Part shown: in pieces, positions 33,590-42,271 of the stretch
Numbering within the stretch: position 1 is the stretch's first letter
Layout of the letters: every line of letters starts with the position of its first letter
NCBI RefSeq assembly: GCF_037414475.1
Contig: NZ_CP147913.1
Location: forward strand, 4,092,001-4,156,000
Source: Myxococcus stipitatus
GTDB lineage: Bacteria; Myxococcota; Myxococcia; Myxococcales; Myxococcaceae
Direction: 5' to 3'
Length of the DNA: 64,000 nt
The notes under the pieces: model-generated
What the model was told of the DNA's origin: nothing
Seen by the model: only the letters and a program-made list of their open reading frames with translations
Databases searched by the model: none
Translations under genes and position numbers: made by a program

Positions 33590-34039
33590 GGCCGCGCACT
33601 CTAGTCCCGCCCGAAAAAGTGCGGCGGCGCGCGGCCCCGAGCCCTTGGAGGGGTCTTCGTTCGGAGACGCGCGCCGCTCGCTTAGAGACTCGCCTTGGAG
33701 TTTCGAGTCTCTGTGTCCTTGGTATGCATTGACTTCCGTTCCGGCCCACGCCGCGCCACCCCGAAGTCGTGCGGCCAAATAGGGTGTGCCGTTGGAAAAC
33801 GCCAGCGCGACGCAAGCCTGACCATCAAAGACGCATTGCGCCACCCTGTAGCCGGACTAATTGACAGAATTGTGAACATAAAGTTTCGCCAATGCTGTGC
33901 GGCGACACCTCAATGACGCTTGCCCGCACCGGCTGGACGCCTGCCCCTCCCCAATTCCTGCTCTCGAATTCTCGCGGCGCGAAAGGCGCGCTTCATCAAC
34001 CCACGAGAATAACTCCCGGGCCCCGGGGGGCCGCAGGCC
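33590..34039. other. 450-bp non-coding region, partly A+T-rich
   Basis: I see no gene here. The stretch around 33830-33970 has visibly lower GC than its surroundings and includes TTGACA (33861-33866), but no convincing -10 box follows at 16-18 bp. A 9-bp dyad lies at 33684-33712. It probably holds the promoter of the DUF1338 gene. Confidence 0.5.
33684..33712. promoter_or_regulatory. Inverted repeat AGAGACTCG-N11-CGAGTCTCT
   Basis: A perfect 9-bp dyad with an 11-nt spacer, centred ~109 bp upstream of the DUF1338 start. It may bind a dimeric regulator or form a hairpin in a longer leader. Confidence 0.4.
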
Positions 34040-34564
34040 TCAGTGGAGATGCTCGGGGAGCATGGGCAGGCCGTGGAAGAAGCGGCGGCCGCTCTCGAAG
34101 CGGCGGTGGAAGCAGACGCGGTCCTCCAGGTAGAGCCGGGCCATGTCCTCCTCGCCGTAGGCGCTGAAGAAGGCGGCGCGGGCCTCGTCACAGGCGGCTT
34201 CGTACTCGGCGCAGAGGGCCTCCCAGTCCTCGGGGGCCGACTCCTCGTCATCGCTCCAGTCGCCGTCCTGCATGCCGTACTCGCGCTCCATCAGGTCCAA
34301 CTCGAGGGCGAGGCGTTGGACGCGGGGCATCTCCGTGAGCGCCTCATCCGCCATGGTGGTGAGGATGTGGGCCACCAGGAAGAAGCCCGCGTCGGGGGGG
34401 ACCACGCCCTCCTCTCGCGCGGCGCGGAAGGCCACCAGGAGCTGCGCGTCCATCGCGTCATCGCCAAGCTCCAGCAGCCGGGTGGCGAGCCCACGCCACC
34501 GGTCCTCCGTCTCTCGTGCCTCCTGGAGGGCCTGGGACAGTTCGGGGTCTCGCGTCTTCTTCAT
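34040..34564 (-). CDS. Acidic helical protein of unknown function
   Basis: A 174-residue soluble protein, start fixed by CAGGAG seven nt before the ATG (MKKTRDPELSQALQEAR). It is mostly helical and very acidic in the middle (DWSDDEESAPEDWEALCAEYE, residues ~120-140 in part). No signal peptide, membrane segment or recognised domain. It stands alone between two non-coding stretches. Codon bias is normal for the window. Confidence 0.65.
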   Translation of the reverse strand: MKKTRDPELSQALQEARETEDRWRGLATRLLELGDDAMDAQLLVAFRAAREEGVVPPDAGFFLVAHILTTMADEALTEMPRVQRLALELDLMEREYGMQDGDWSDDEESAPEDWEALCAEYEAACDEARAAFFSAYGEEDMARLYLEDRVCFHRRFESGRRFFHGLPMLPEHLH

Positions 34565-34945
34565 CTCGTGCTCCTGTCGGGAATGCCCTGAAGCTCTCAT
34601 CCGGGTCTGACGTGTGCGGCGGCGTCACCACGGACGGAGGCCGTCGCGGTTGCTTCAATCGGGCGATGAGTGATGAACGGGGTGGGCGTGGGATGTCCGT
34701 CAGTGGACGCGCGGTGGGTCCCCAGAGCCATGTGGCCTGGTGCTGTTGGACATCCCCGCGGCGCGCGGCGTTCCCCAGCGAAAGATGCGCTGGCGTGGGA
34801 ACGCTCGCGTCACTCGCGAGGCGTGGGAGGGGAGGGGCCCTCTGGAATGAAGCGCGACATGCCAGGGAAACACGAACGGGCCACGCAGCCATTGCGCGGC
34901 CCGCTGTGTTGTCGAGGCAGCTGAGAGCGGCGGTGCGCCGCCAGC
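34565..34945. other. 381-bp non-coding region
   Basis: Apart from the terminator hairpin of the collagen-like gene at its right end (34921-34949) and presumably the promoter of the acidic protein, I see nothing in it. Confidence 0.5.
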
Positions 34946-34949
34946 TCAG
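34921..34949 (-). terminator. Hairpin overlapping the stop codon of the collagen-like gene
   Basis: GCGGCG pairs with CGCCGC across GTG, and the flanks CTGAG / CTCAG pair outside a small bulge. The TGA of the collagen-like gene (34946-34948) lies within the outer arm. Confidence 0.5.
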
Positions 34950-36451
34950 AGGAAGAGGTTCTCTGGCGTGGGCGTCACCGTCTGCAGCTTGAGGCCCGGC
35001 GCGCCGCTGGTGGCCGCCGCGCTCGCCGTGCCACCCGAGCCGCCGTTGCCTCCCGAGGCCCCACCCCCACCTCCCGGGACCATCGCGCTGCTCGAGCCCG
35101 TGGGGTTCGCGGACATTCCTCCCAGGCCTCCGTTCACATCGAGCGTGCCCGCCACGGAGGGCGCGATGGTGGAGATGAGATGGATGATGCCGCCCCCCCC
35201 TCCTCCGCCTCCACCCTTGCCCGCGCCGTTCAAGTTGTCACCCCGCCCGCCCGCGCCTCCCCGTGTGAGGATCTTGCCCGTCACCACCACGGTGTTCTTG
35301 CCCAGCAGGACGACGACGCCCCCCGCGCCGCCACCCCCGCCCGGGGTATCCATGCGCGTCTGTCCGGGGGCACCCGGGGCGAGAATCTGCCCGGAGCTTT
35401 CGATGCGCAGGTTGCCTTGCGCGAGGATGACCAGCGAGCCACCGCCCTCGCTCCCCGTCATGCCATCCGACAGCGCCCCCGAGCCTCCCCCCTTGGTGCC
35501 AGGCCGGAAGAGATGCGCGGCCTGAAGAGGCCCCAGGGCCTTTCCGCCGTTTGGAGCGGACGCGGCGGACAGCGCCACACCCGCCTCGGCGGAGCCCGCG
35601 CCGCTGGCCGCGCCGCCGAGGTCGACCTCGATATCTCCCGTGATGGTGACGTTGCCCGTGGCGCGGATGACCAGACCGCTCGGGATTCGCAGCCGGCCAT
35701 TGATGGTCACATCCGTGAACTGGAGATGATGCAGTCCCCCGAGTCCATCGAACCCCGCCACCGTGGTGAGGTCGCGAGTCGTGCCCACCGGAACGTTGAA
35801 CGCCCCGCTCGCGCCATTGCCATACATCCCCAACGCGCCCGGATCCCCCTGCGGACCTCGAGGTCCCGTGGCGCCCGTGGCGCCCGTGGCTCCAGGTGTC
35901 CCGGGGGTCCCCTGCGCGCCCGGGATGCCTTGTGTCCCCTGTGGGCCCTGCGTCCCTTGTGGCCCCTGGGCGCCCGAGCACACGAACCGCGTCAGCGAGG
36001 AATTGAGCTCGCCCGAATCCAGTGTGTTGTTGCCATTGGCATCCTGTCCGAACTCGAGCCGCACTCCCCCCGTGGCGCAGTTCGCGCCAACAGGCTCGAC
36101 GCTCGTCGCCACCACGGTGTTACGGCCCGCCACACCTTGGGCGCCCACGGGCCCCTGTGCTCCCGCCGGGCCCTGGGCCCCCGCGGGTCCCTGTGCGCCC
36201 GCGGGCCCCTGAGTGCCCGCCGGACCTTGAGTCCCTTCGGGCCCTGGAGCTCCCGTGTCGCCCTTGGGGCCGGCCTCACCGCGAGGCCCCTGCTCGCCCG
36301 AAGCGCCCGCGGGCCCTTGAGGGCCCTGAGGACCTTGAGCCGAATCCGAACCCTTGTCACAGGCCGACAGCATCAACAGCGCGGCCATCGGCAACACGCC
36401 CAACCCTCGCCGCCAGGCCCATGCCGGGCGCCCGTTCATGTATGTCGTCAT
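34946..36451 (-). CDS. Collagen-like repeat lipoprotein
   Basis: A 501-residue lipoprotein (LMLSAC, Cys31), start at 36451 with GAGGAG eight nt upstream. Residues ~40-109 and ~160-207 are uninterrupted Gly-X-Y triplets (GPQGPAGAQGPAG type), which form collagen-like triple helices. Between them is a ~50-residue module NTVVATSVEPVGANCATGGV...RFVCSG with two Cys, matching the DUF7151-type insert seen next to collagen repeats in myxobacteria. Residues ~210-500 are a Gly-rich region with beta-helix-like strands (NVTITGDIEVDLGG, NLRIESSGQILAPG). Probably a surface stalk or adhesin. Divergent from a tail-collar gene. Confidence 0.88.
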   Translation of the reverse strand: MTTYMNGRPAWAWRRGLGVLPMAALLMLSACDKGSDSAQGPQGPQGPAGASGEQGPRGEAGPKGDTGAPGPEGTQGPAGTQGPAGAQGPAGAQGPAGAQGPVGAQGVAGRNTVVATSVEPVGANCATGGVRLEFGQDANGNNTLDSGELNSSLTRFVCSGAQGPQGTQGPQGTQGIPGAQGTPGTPGATGATGATGPRGPQGDPGALGMYGNGASGAFNVPVGTTRDLTTVAGFDGLGGLHHLQFTDVTINGRLRIPSGLVIRATGNVTITGDIEVDLGGAASGAGSAEAGVALSAASAPNGGKALGPLQAAHLFRPGTKGGGSGALSDGMTGSEGGGSLVILAQGNLRIESSGQILAPGAPGQTRMDTPGGGGGAGGVVVLLGKNTVVVTGKILTRGGAGGRGDNLNGAGKGGGGGGGGGIIHLISTIAPSVAGTLDVNGGLGGMSANPTGSSSAMVPGGGGGASGGNGGSGGTASAAATSGAPGLKLQTVTPTPENLFL

Positions 36452-36788
36452 CGCGGTTCTCCTCATTCTTGAGTTCGGACCTCGGAACTCGAGCGACCCG
36501 CTAGAGCAAGGGATGCGCCAGGAGGGGTTCACACGTCCGGGAACCCCACCTCGTGGGGCGGGCGCGATGAAAACGCGAGCCACCGCGCCTCCAACAGCGA
36601 CGGCGTGCGTTCGACCAGAACGCACCATGCGTCAGCCTCCGACGCATGACGCGTTGAGGCGCGCCCCGCCTCCGCACCTGGACACAGGGGAAGACACGCC
36701 TGTCACGAGCGCTGGCCGAAGCTTTGCTCAGGCCAGACATCACGCGCTGCGACTCGCGTGAATCACACAGACTTGGAAAGGCGTGCTC
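36452..36788. other. Divergent intergenic region between collagen-like and tail-collar genes
   Basis: 337 bp without a gene. It carries two adjacent perfect dyads (36605-36647) and must contain the promoters of both genes. No recognisable -35/-10 pair was found by eye. Confidence 0.55.
36605..36647. promoter_or_regulatory. Twin operator-like dyads
   Basis: First dyad: GTGCGTTC (36605-36612), 5-nt spacer, GAACGCAC (36618-36625). Second dyad: ATGCGTC (36627-36633), 7-nt spacer, GACGCAT (36641-36647). Both are perfect, both use a TGCGT half-site, and their centres are 22 bp apart, two helical turns, so two dimers could bind side by side on one face. They sit 154 bp from the collagen-like start and ~142 bp from the tail-collar start. 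Confidence 0.6.
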
Positions 36789-37310
36789 GTGGATCAGTTC
36801 ATCGGTGAGATCAGGATTTTCGCGGGAAACTTCGCACCTCGCGGTTGGGCATTGTGTGAGGGGCAGTTGCTCCCCATCGCGCAGAACACCGCGCTCTTCT
36901 CCATTCTCGGCACGACCTATGGAGGCAACGGGCAGACAACGTTCGCCCTGCCGGACCTGCGCGGCCGCTATCCCATGCAGTCGGGCCAGGGGCCGGGGCT
37001 GTCGCCTCGTGTCCTGGGTGAGCAGGCTGGCGTGGAGACGGTGACGCTCATCCAGACGCAGATGCCCGCGCACAATCACTCGCTCAACGTCAGTGCGCTC
37101 GACGGCGACACGGAGACGCCGTCGGGGACGCTGCTCGCGGCGGACAGCTCCGCCACCACCACCAACTACCGGGCCGGGCCCATCGACGCGACGATGAACG
37201 CGATGGCCATCGGTGTCTCGGGGGGGACCCAGCCTCACGAGAACATGTGCCCGTTCCTGGTGCTGAACTTCATGATTGCGTTGGAGGGTGTCTTCCCCGC
37301 GCGCGGCTGA
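36789..37310 (+). CDS. Tail-collar (MdpB-like) protein
   Basis: A 173-residue protein starting at GTG with AAAGG seven nt upstream (VDQFIGEIRIFAGNFAPRGW). The sequence through LLPIAQNTALFSILGTTYGGNGQTTFALPDLRGR is the phage tail-collar domain found in microcystin-dependent protein MdpB and relatives, and the end (NMCPFLVLNFMIAL) is also typical. Such proteins occur outside phages in secretion-like or surface clusters. No other phage structural gene is present, so it is not a prophage remnant. Divergent from the collagen-like lipoprotein, which may be functionally linked. Confidence 0.87.
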   Translation: MDQFIGEIRIFAGNFAPRGWALCEGQLLPIAQNTALFSILGTTYGGNGQTTFALPDLRGRYPMQSGQGPGLSPRVLGEQAGVETVTLIQTQMPAHNHSLNVSALDGDTETPSGTLLAADSSATTTNYRAGPIDATMNAMAIGVSGGTQPHENMCPFLVLNFMIALEGVFPARG

Positions 37311-37318
37311 GCGCGGGG
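37295..37318 (+). terminator. Hairpin overlapping the tail-collar stop codon
   Basis: CCCCGCGC pairs with GCGCGGGG across an 8-nt loop that contains the TGA (37308-37310). Confidence 0.5.
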
Positions 37319-37331
37319 CGTGTCTCGGCGT

Positions 37332-37351
37332 GGACACTCGCGCGAGTGTCC
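37332..37351. promoter_or_regulatory. Perfect 20-bp palindrome upstream of the permease gene
   Basis: GGACACTCGCGCGAGTGTCC is fully self-complementary with no spacer, typical of a dimeric repressor or activator site rather than an RNA hairpin. It lies 123 bp upstream of the AI-2E-type permease start. Confidence 0.5.
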
Positions 37352-37473
37352 CCGGACCTGGGATGGAAGGGACCCGACATTCGCCGGGGCATCGAGGCGG
37401 GGAGACTCCCTTCCGGCCGAAGGACTGCATACCCCACGCGGCGAGGCGTGCGTCGACCGGGCGTGGGGGAAGC

Positions 37474-38571
37474 GTGGAGGACCAGTGTGGTGCGGGACAG
37501 CGCTCCCAGGTGACACCCAAGACGGTGTTCACCGTGTGCTTCGCGGTGCTGGCGGTCATGGCGCTCGTGGTGCTGGTGGTGCGCACGCGCGTCGCGCTCA
37601 CGCTGACGGGGCTCGCCGCGCTGCTGGCCCTGGCGCTGGAGCACGGGGTGGCGCTGCTGGAGCGCAAGAAGGTCCCTCGCGCGTTGGCCATCGCGTTGAT
37701 GCTCGCCGGGGCGCTGGCCGTGCTGGCGACGCTGGCGTTGCTCGTCATTCCCGCGGCGGCGGCGCAGGTGGATGCGCTGATGGTGCAGTGGCCCCATCTC
37801 TGGCAGGAGGTGCGTGAGTCGCGCCTCAGCCGGGTCCTGGTTCAGCGGCTCCACAACCTGGGCTGGATGCAGCAGTTCGACCTGGCGACACCGGAGCTGG
37901 CCCGGGGCACGCTGCCAACGCTCGTGGTGCATGCCATCGGCAGCGTGGTGGGGGCCCTGGGTGGCGCCCTGAGCGTCTTCTTCCTCGTGGTGTTCATGCT
38001 GGTGTTCGGCCGGGGCCTGCTGCGGCGAGTCCTGGAGCTGCCCCGGCCCGAGCACCGGGAGCGCTACGTGCGCGTGTTGCGCAACGTGTACCAGGCCACG
38101 GGGGGCTATCTCATCGGGCTCACGCTCATCTGCACGTTCAACGCGCTCTTGACGTCCACGGTGCTGGCGGTGCTCGGCGTGCCGTACTTCCTGCCGCTGG
38201 GCATCCTCAGCGGCTTCTCCAGCATGGTGCCCTACGCGGGCCCCGTGGTGGCCGGGGGCATCATCACCCTCCTGACGTGGGCGACGGGGGGCATGTGGAC
38301 GGCGCTCGGCGTGCTGGCCTACTTCGTGTTGTACGGGCAGCTCGAGGGCAATGTGCTGGCGCCGCTCGTGTTCCGGCGCACGGTGCACGTCAACCCGCTG
38401 CTCGTCCTGCTGGCGGTGCTGTTCTGCGCGGAGCTGGCGGGCATCGTCGGCGCGGTGGTGGCGGTGCCCGTCGCGGCCTCGGTGCAAATCATCATCCGGG
38501 AGGTGCTCCTGTTCCGGCAGGAGCGCCAGGGCCCGAGGGCCTCCGCCCCGCCGACCACGACAGGGACCTGA
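37474..38571 (+). CDS. AI-2E family transporter (PerM/YdiK-like permease)
   Basis: A 365-residue inner-membrane protein with about eight helices: two at the N-terminus (VFTVCFAVLAVMALVVLVV, LTGLAALLALALEHG), a soluble stretch (~75-155) and a C-terminal core with GGYLIGLTLICTFNALLTS, GILSGFSSMVPYAGPVVAGG and the LYGQLEGNVLAPLVFRR signature of the AI-2E/PerM family. Members export varied small solutes; AI-2 transport is shown for only a few. Start chosen at GTG 37474 with GGGGGAAG upstream; GTG 37510 is an alternative. Convergent with bioA. Confidence 0.88.
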   Translation: MEDQCGAGQRSQVTPKTVFTVCFAVLAVMALVVLVVRTRVALTLTGLAALLALALEHGVALLERKKVPRALAIALMLAGALAVLATLALLVIPAAAAQVDALMVQWPHLWQEVRESRLSRVLVQRLHNLGWMQQFDLATPELARGTLPTLVVHAIGSVVGALGGALSVFFLVVFMLVFGRGLLRRVLELPRPEHRERYVRVLRNVYQATGGYLIGLTLICTFNALLTSTVLAVLGVPYFLPLGILSGFSSMVPYAGPVVAGGIITLLTWATGGMWTALGVLAYFVLYGQLEGNVLAPLVFRRTVHVNPLLVLLAVLFCAELAGIVGAVVAVPVAASVQIIIREVLLFRQERQGPRASAPPTTTGT

Positions 38572-38586
38572 GGCACCACGACCGGG

Positions 38587-39918
38587 TCAGCTCGCGGCGA
38601 CCTCGCGCAGGGAGGCCTCCACCCCCGACAGCAGCTCATCGAGCGCCGCGTCCGGGATGTTGAGCGCGGGCGCGATGTAGACGGTGTCCCCGAGCGGGCG
38701 CAGGTAGAGCCCGCGCCGCTTCGCGGCCTCGTACACGCGCCAGCCGCCGCTCGCGAGGTAACCCCCACCGCCCAGGTCCACCGCGCCCACCATGCCCACG
38801 GCGCGCGGACGCACCAGGCCGGGGATGGAGGAGGCCATGTGCTCGAAGGCGGCCTTCACGCGCGGGGCCTTGCGCGCCACCTGTCCCAGGACATCCTCGT
38901 CGCGGTACACGGCGAGCACCTCGCGCGCGACGGCCGCGCCCAGCGGATTGCCGCAGTACGAGTGCCCGTAATACAGCGCGCGCGAAGACGCCCCAAGGAA
39001 GCCCGAGAAGATGCGCTCCGAGGCGAGCGTCGCCGCGAAGGGCATCAAGCCCCCCGAGAGGGCCTTGGCCAGACAGAGCACGTCGGGAACCACTCCCGCC
39101 AGGTCCACGGCGAAGCGCGCGCCGGTACGGCCCAGGCCCGTGAAAACCTCGTCGGCGATGAGGAATGTATCCACCGCGCGGGTGGCCTCGCGCACCGCGC
39201 GCAGGAAGTCCGGCGAGTACATCTGCATGCCCGACGCGCCCTGAATCACGGGCTCCACGATGACGCCGGCAATCTCGTCCGGATGCGCGCGGAGCGCGGC
39301 CTGCACCTGGCTGAAGGCGCGCTCCCAGCCACCCTCCTCCGCGGGCGACGGCACATGCACGACGTCGAACAGGAGCGGGCCGAACACCTCGCGGAACAGC
39401 GGCACGCCGCCCACGCTGGTGGAGCCGATGGTCTCTCCATGGAACGCGCCCGACAGCGTGATGAAGCGCGTGCGGCGCGGATGACCATTCTGCGCCCAGT
39501 ACTGGGCCACCATCTTGATGGCCACCTCGACCGCCGTGCTGCCGTTGTCGGAGTAGAAGACGCGGTTCAGCCGCTCACCCGAGGGGAGCTCCGGACGGTC
39601 CGAGCCAGGCGCAATCGCGGCCAGCTCCGCGGCGAGCGCGGCGGCGGGCTCGTGGGTGATGCCGGCGAGCGAGACATGCGGCAGCCTTCCCGCCTGCTCG
39701 GTGAGCGCGCGCAGCAGCCGGGGGTGGCGGTGCCCCAGGGTGGAGACCCACCAGGAGCCGTTCGCATCGAGGTAGCGCTGGCCATCCGCGTCGAACAGGT
39801 AGGACCCCTCGGCGCGGTCGATGACCAGGGGGTTCGTCCCCGCGATGTAGGCCTCCATGGCGGTGTACGGATGCCAGACGTGCGCCTTGTCCCGCTTGAC
39901 GATGTCGGCCCGCTCCAT
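38587..39918 (-). CDS. bioA: Adenosylmethionine-8-amino-7-oxononanoate aminotransferase
   Basis: A 443-residue class-III PLP aminotransferase. KRDKAHVWHPYTAM near the start and DGSWWVSTLGHRHP-like NGSWWVSTLGHRHP are characteristic of BioA; the PLP lysine is Lys285 in CLAKALSGG, with DEVFTGLGRTG upstream. It converts 8-amino-7-oxononanoate to 7,8-diaminononanoate in biotin synthesis using S-adenosylmethionine. bioB, bioF and bioD are not adjacent. Divergent from the desaturase gene across ~220 bp. Confidence 0.93.
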   Translation of the reverse strand: MERADIVKRDKAHVWHPYTAMEAYIAGTNPLVIDRAEGSYLFDADGQRYLDANGSWWVSTLGHRHPRLLRALTEQAGRLPHVSLAGITHEPAAALAAELAAIAPGSDRPELPSGERLNRVFYSDNGSTAVEVAIKMVAQYWAQNGHPRRTRFITLSGAFHGETIGSTSVGGVPLFREVFGPLLFDVVHVPSPAEEGGWERAFSQVQAALRAHPDEIAGVIVEPVIQGASGMQMYSPDFLRAVREATRAVDTFLIADEVFTGLGRTGARFAVDLAGVVPDVLCLAKALSGGLMPFAATLASERIFSGFLGASSRALYYGHSYCGNPLGAAVAREVLAVYRDEDVLGQVARKAPRVKAAFEHMASSIPGLVRPRAVGMVGAVDLGGGGYLASGGWRVYEAAKRRGLYLRPLGDTVYIAPALNIPDAALDELLSGVEASLREVAAS

Positions 39919-40000
39919 GTGGGTGCTCCTGTCTCGATGCGTGTGGGGTGCGGGGGCTTGGTACCGGAAATCGGGCCCGTGGCGGCGCGCGTCATGCGAG

Positions 40001-40013
40001 GACGCAGCGCGTC
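40001..40013. promoter_or_regulatory. Dyad GACGC-AGC-GCGTC between bioA and desaturase genes
   Basis: A 5-bp perfect dyad with a 3-nt spacer, 83 bp upstream of bioA and 127 bp upstream of the desaturase. It resembles the AGACGCA-G-TGCGTCT palindrome at 8081-8095. Short enough to be chance. Confidence 0.25.
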
Positions 40014-40139
40014 TGGCTGATAGGGGCCTGTAGCCAGGGCCCGTTTCCCCGCCTGGAGGCCCCTTCTTTCGGCCGCGGCTGACGAAGCCATGACATGGCC
40101 GGTGTTACCCGGACTCCACTACCGAACCGGGAACCCGCC

Positions 40140-40934
40140 ATGGCCGTCCTCGCCTTCTTCGTGTCGCACTGGCTGCTCTGCGTCTTCTTCCAGAGCTTTT
40201 TCCAGCACCGGTACTCCGCGCACCGCATGTACACCATGGGTCCGCGCACGGAGCGGGTGATGCACCTGCTCACCTACCTGGTGCAGGGCTCGTCGTACCT
40301 GTCGCCCAAGGCCTACGCCATCCTGCACCGCGAGCACCATGCCTTCTCGGACACGGAGAAGGACCCGCACTCGCCGCACTTCTTCACGGACGTGTTCCGG
40401 ATGATGCTGCACACGAAGAAGCGCTACGACGACTACACGAACGGCAAGGGTCAGCCGGAGGCCCGGTTCCTGGGCGGTTACCCCGAGTGGCCGCTGGTGG
40501 ATGACACGCTGCGGACCTCGTGGGTGGCGACGCTCTTCTGGGTGGCGGCGTACTCGTCGTTCTACATCGCGTTCGCCACGTCGCCCTGGCAGTTCCTGCT
40601 CCTGCCCATCCACTTCCTGATGGGGCCGGTGCACGGGGCCATCGTGAACTGGTGCGGCCACAAGTACGGCTACCGGAACTTCGAGAGCAGCGACAAGTCG
40701 CGCAACACGCTGCCGGTCGAGGTCCTGTGCATGGGTGAGCTGTTCCAGAACAACCACCACAAGTACGGCAGCAGCCCGAACTTCGCCGCGCGCAAGTTCG
40801 AGGTGGACCCCACGTGGCAGGTGATGCGCGTGCTGGCGAAGCTGGGCGTCATCCGCATCGCCACGCCGCAGCGGGCCGTGTGGCCCGAGCCGCGCGAGGC
40901 CGCGCGTGAGGCTGGCGCCGCCCGCGCCGCCTGA
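40140..40934 (+). CDS. Delta-9-type fatty acid desaturase
   Basis: A 264-residue membrane di-iron desaturase with the three His boxes: HRYSAHR (~residue 24), LHREHHAF (~64) and FQNNHHKYGSS (~205), and hydrophobic segments at ~2-20, ~137-160. The PKAYAILHREHHAFSDTEKDPHSP segment is like acyl-CoA/acyl-lipid Delta-9 desaturases. It is a different subgroup from the desaturase at 21667. Starts at ATG 40140; an ATG at 40095 adds 15 residues and cannot be excluded. A strong hairpin follows. Confidence 0.87.
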   Translation: MAVLAFFVSHWLLCVFFQSFFQHRYSAHRMYTMGPRTERVMHLLTYLVQGSSYLSPKAYAILHREHHAFSDTEKDPHSPHFFTDVFRMMLHTKKRYDDYTNGKGQPEARFLGGYPEWPLVDDTLRTSWVATLFWVAAYSSFYIAFATSPWQFLLLPIHFLMGPVHGAIVNWCGHKYGYRNFESSDKSRNTLPVEVLCMGELFQNNHHKYGSSPNFAARKFEVDPTWQVMRVLAKLGVIRIATPQRAVWPEPREAAREAGAARAA

Positions 40935-40948
40935 GGCGGTTGAAGGAC

Positions 40949-40984
40949 TCCCAGGGGAGAGGGCCCGACGGTCCGCCCCTGGGA
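40949..40984 (+). terminator. Hairpin terminator after the desaturase gene
   Basis: TCCCAGGGG (40949-40957) pairs perfectly with CCCCTGGGA (40976-40984) across 18 nt that itself contains GGGCCC. It begins 15 nt past the stop. Confidence 0.6.
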
Positions 40985-41095
40985 TGAAGGCAGGTGACGG
41001 GCCGCCCGGGGTCCGTCTCCTCGCCTTCTCCTCCCAGGGGCCTGGAGTGGGCCCCAGCGGCGCGGAGGCGAGGGGCGCGTTAGAACAGCCCTCCC

Positions 41096-42271
41096 GTGCC
41101 CACCGACACCCCGCTCCGCCTTCGCATCCTCGACGCAGTGACGGACGTCCCGGCCGCTGACTGGGACTCGCTGACCGGACCGGATGCACCGCCCTTCATC
41201 CGGCACGCCTGGCTGGCGGCGATGGAGGAGAGCGGCAGCGCCACCGAGGAGACCGGGTGGGCGCCGCACCACCTGACGCTGTGGCGAGGCCCCCGGCTGG
41301 TGGCCGCCGCGCCCGCGTACCGCAAGTTCCACAGCATGGGCGAATACATCTACGACTTCGGCTGGGCGGATGCCGCCGCCCGCGCAGGCGTGGAGTACTA
41401 CCCGAAGCTCATCGTCGGCGGACCGCTGTCCCCCGCCACCGTGCCGCGCTTGCTCATCGCGGAGGGCGAGGACGTGCCCACGCTGCGCAAGGCGCTGCTG
41501 TCCGCGGCGGTGCGGAGCGCGCAGGAGTCCGGCTGCTCCTCCGTGCACTTCCTCTACCCGACGGACGACGAGGCGGACTTCCTGGAGGAGCAAGGGCTGG
41601 CGCGGCGGGTGACGCTCCAGTTCCATTGGAAGAACCCGGGGTACGGCGGCTACGACGACTATCTCTCGCGCTTCGACTCCAAGCGCCGCAACCAGCTCAA
41701 GCGCGAGCGCGCGGCGGCGGCCACGCAGGGCATCGAGCTGCGCACGGTACGAAGCGCGGAGCTGACACCGGCCCACGCGAAGCGCGCGTATGAGTTCTAC
41801 ACGGCCACGTGTGAGCGGCACGCCTGGGGCCAGGTGCAGCTCACGCCCGGGTTCTTCTCCCGCGTGTTCAAGGCCATGCCGGACACGGTGGAGATGGTGG
41901 AGGCGGTGCGCGAGGGCCGGGTCATCGCGGGCGCCTTCAACCTCGCGACGAAGGAGCGGCTGTATGGCCGCTACTGGGGCAGCGTCGAGGAGCACCCATT
42001 CCTGCACTTCCATGTCTGCCTTTATCACTCGGTCGACGACTGCATCCGCGCGGGCCGCAAGGTGTTCGAGCCGGGTGCGGGCGGCGAACACAAAGTCTCC
42101 CGAGGCTTCGAGCCCACGGCGGTGCACAGCGCCCACGTGATTTTCGACCCGCGGCTGGACAGCGCGGTGCGAGACCACGTGCGCCGCGAGCGGATGCGCC
42201 TCAACATGGCCGTGGAAGAAGCCGAACGGATTTGTGGCCTCAAGCCCTGGCCGCTCCCGCCGCGAACCTGA
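41096..42271 (+). CDS. GNAT/FemAB-like protein of the peptidogalycan (DUF482) family
   Basis: A 391-residue cytosolic protein starting at GTG. Hallmarks of the family are visible: WLAAMEESGSATEETGWAPHHL, YKxHSxGEYxxDxxW as AYRKFHSMGEYIYDFGWADAA, YYPKLIVGGPLSPATVPRLL, FDSKRRNQLKRER and GRYWGSVEEHPFLHFHVCLYHS, KVFEPGAGGEHKVSRGF. Members contain a doubled GNAT fold like FemX/FemAB aminoacyl transferases; biochemical role is not established. It stands alone after the desaturase terminator. Confidence 0.85.
   Translation: MPTDTPLRLRILDAVTDVPAADWDSLTGPDAPPFIRHAWLAAMEESGSATEETGWAPHHLTLWRGPRLVAAAPAYRKFHSMGEYIYDFGWADAAARAGVEYYPKLIVGGPLSPATVPRLLIAEGEDVPTLRKALLSAAVRSAQESGCSSVHFLYPTDDEADFLEEQGLARRVTLQFHWKNPGYGGYDDYLSRFDSKRRNQLKRERAAAATQGIELRTVRSAELTPAHAKRAYEFYTATCERHAWGQVQLTPGFFSRVFKAMPDTVEMVEAVREGRVIAGAFNLATKERLYGRYWGSVEEHPFLHFHVCLYHSVDDCIRAGRKVFEPGAGGEHKVSRGFEPTAVHSAHVIFDPRLDSAVRDHVRRERMRLNMAVEEAERICGLKPWPLPPRT

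Noticed and set aside
33861-33890. TTGACA as a -35 box
   Set aside because: No acceptable -10 hexamer occurs 16-18 bp downstream on the same strand.
36789-37310. Prophage remnant suggested by the tail-collar domain
   Set aside because: No other phage structural, integrase or lysis gene is near; MdpB-like proteins are common outside phages.
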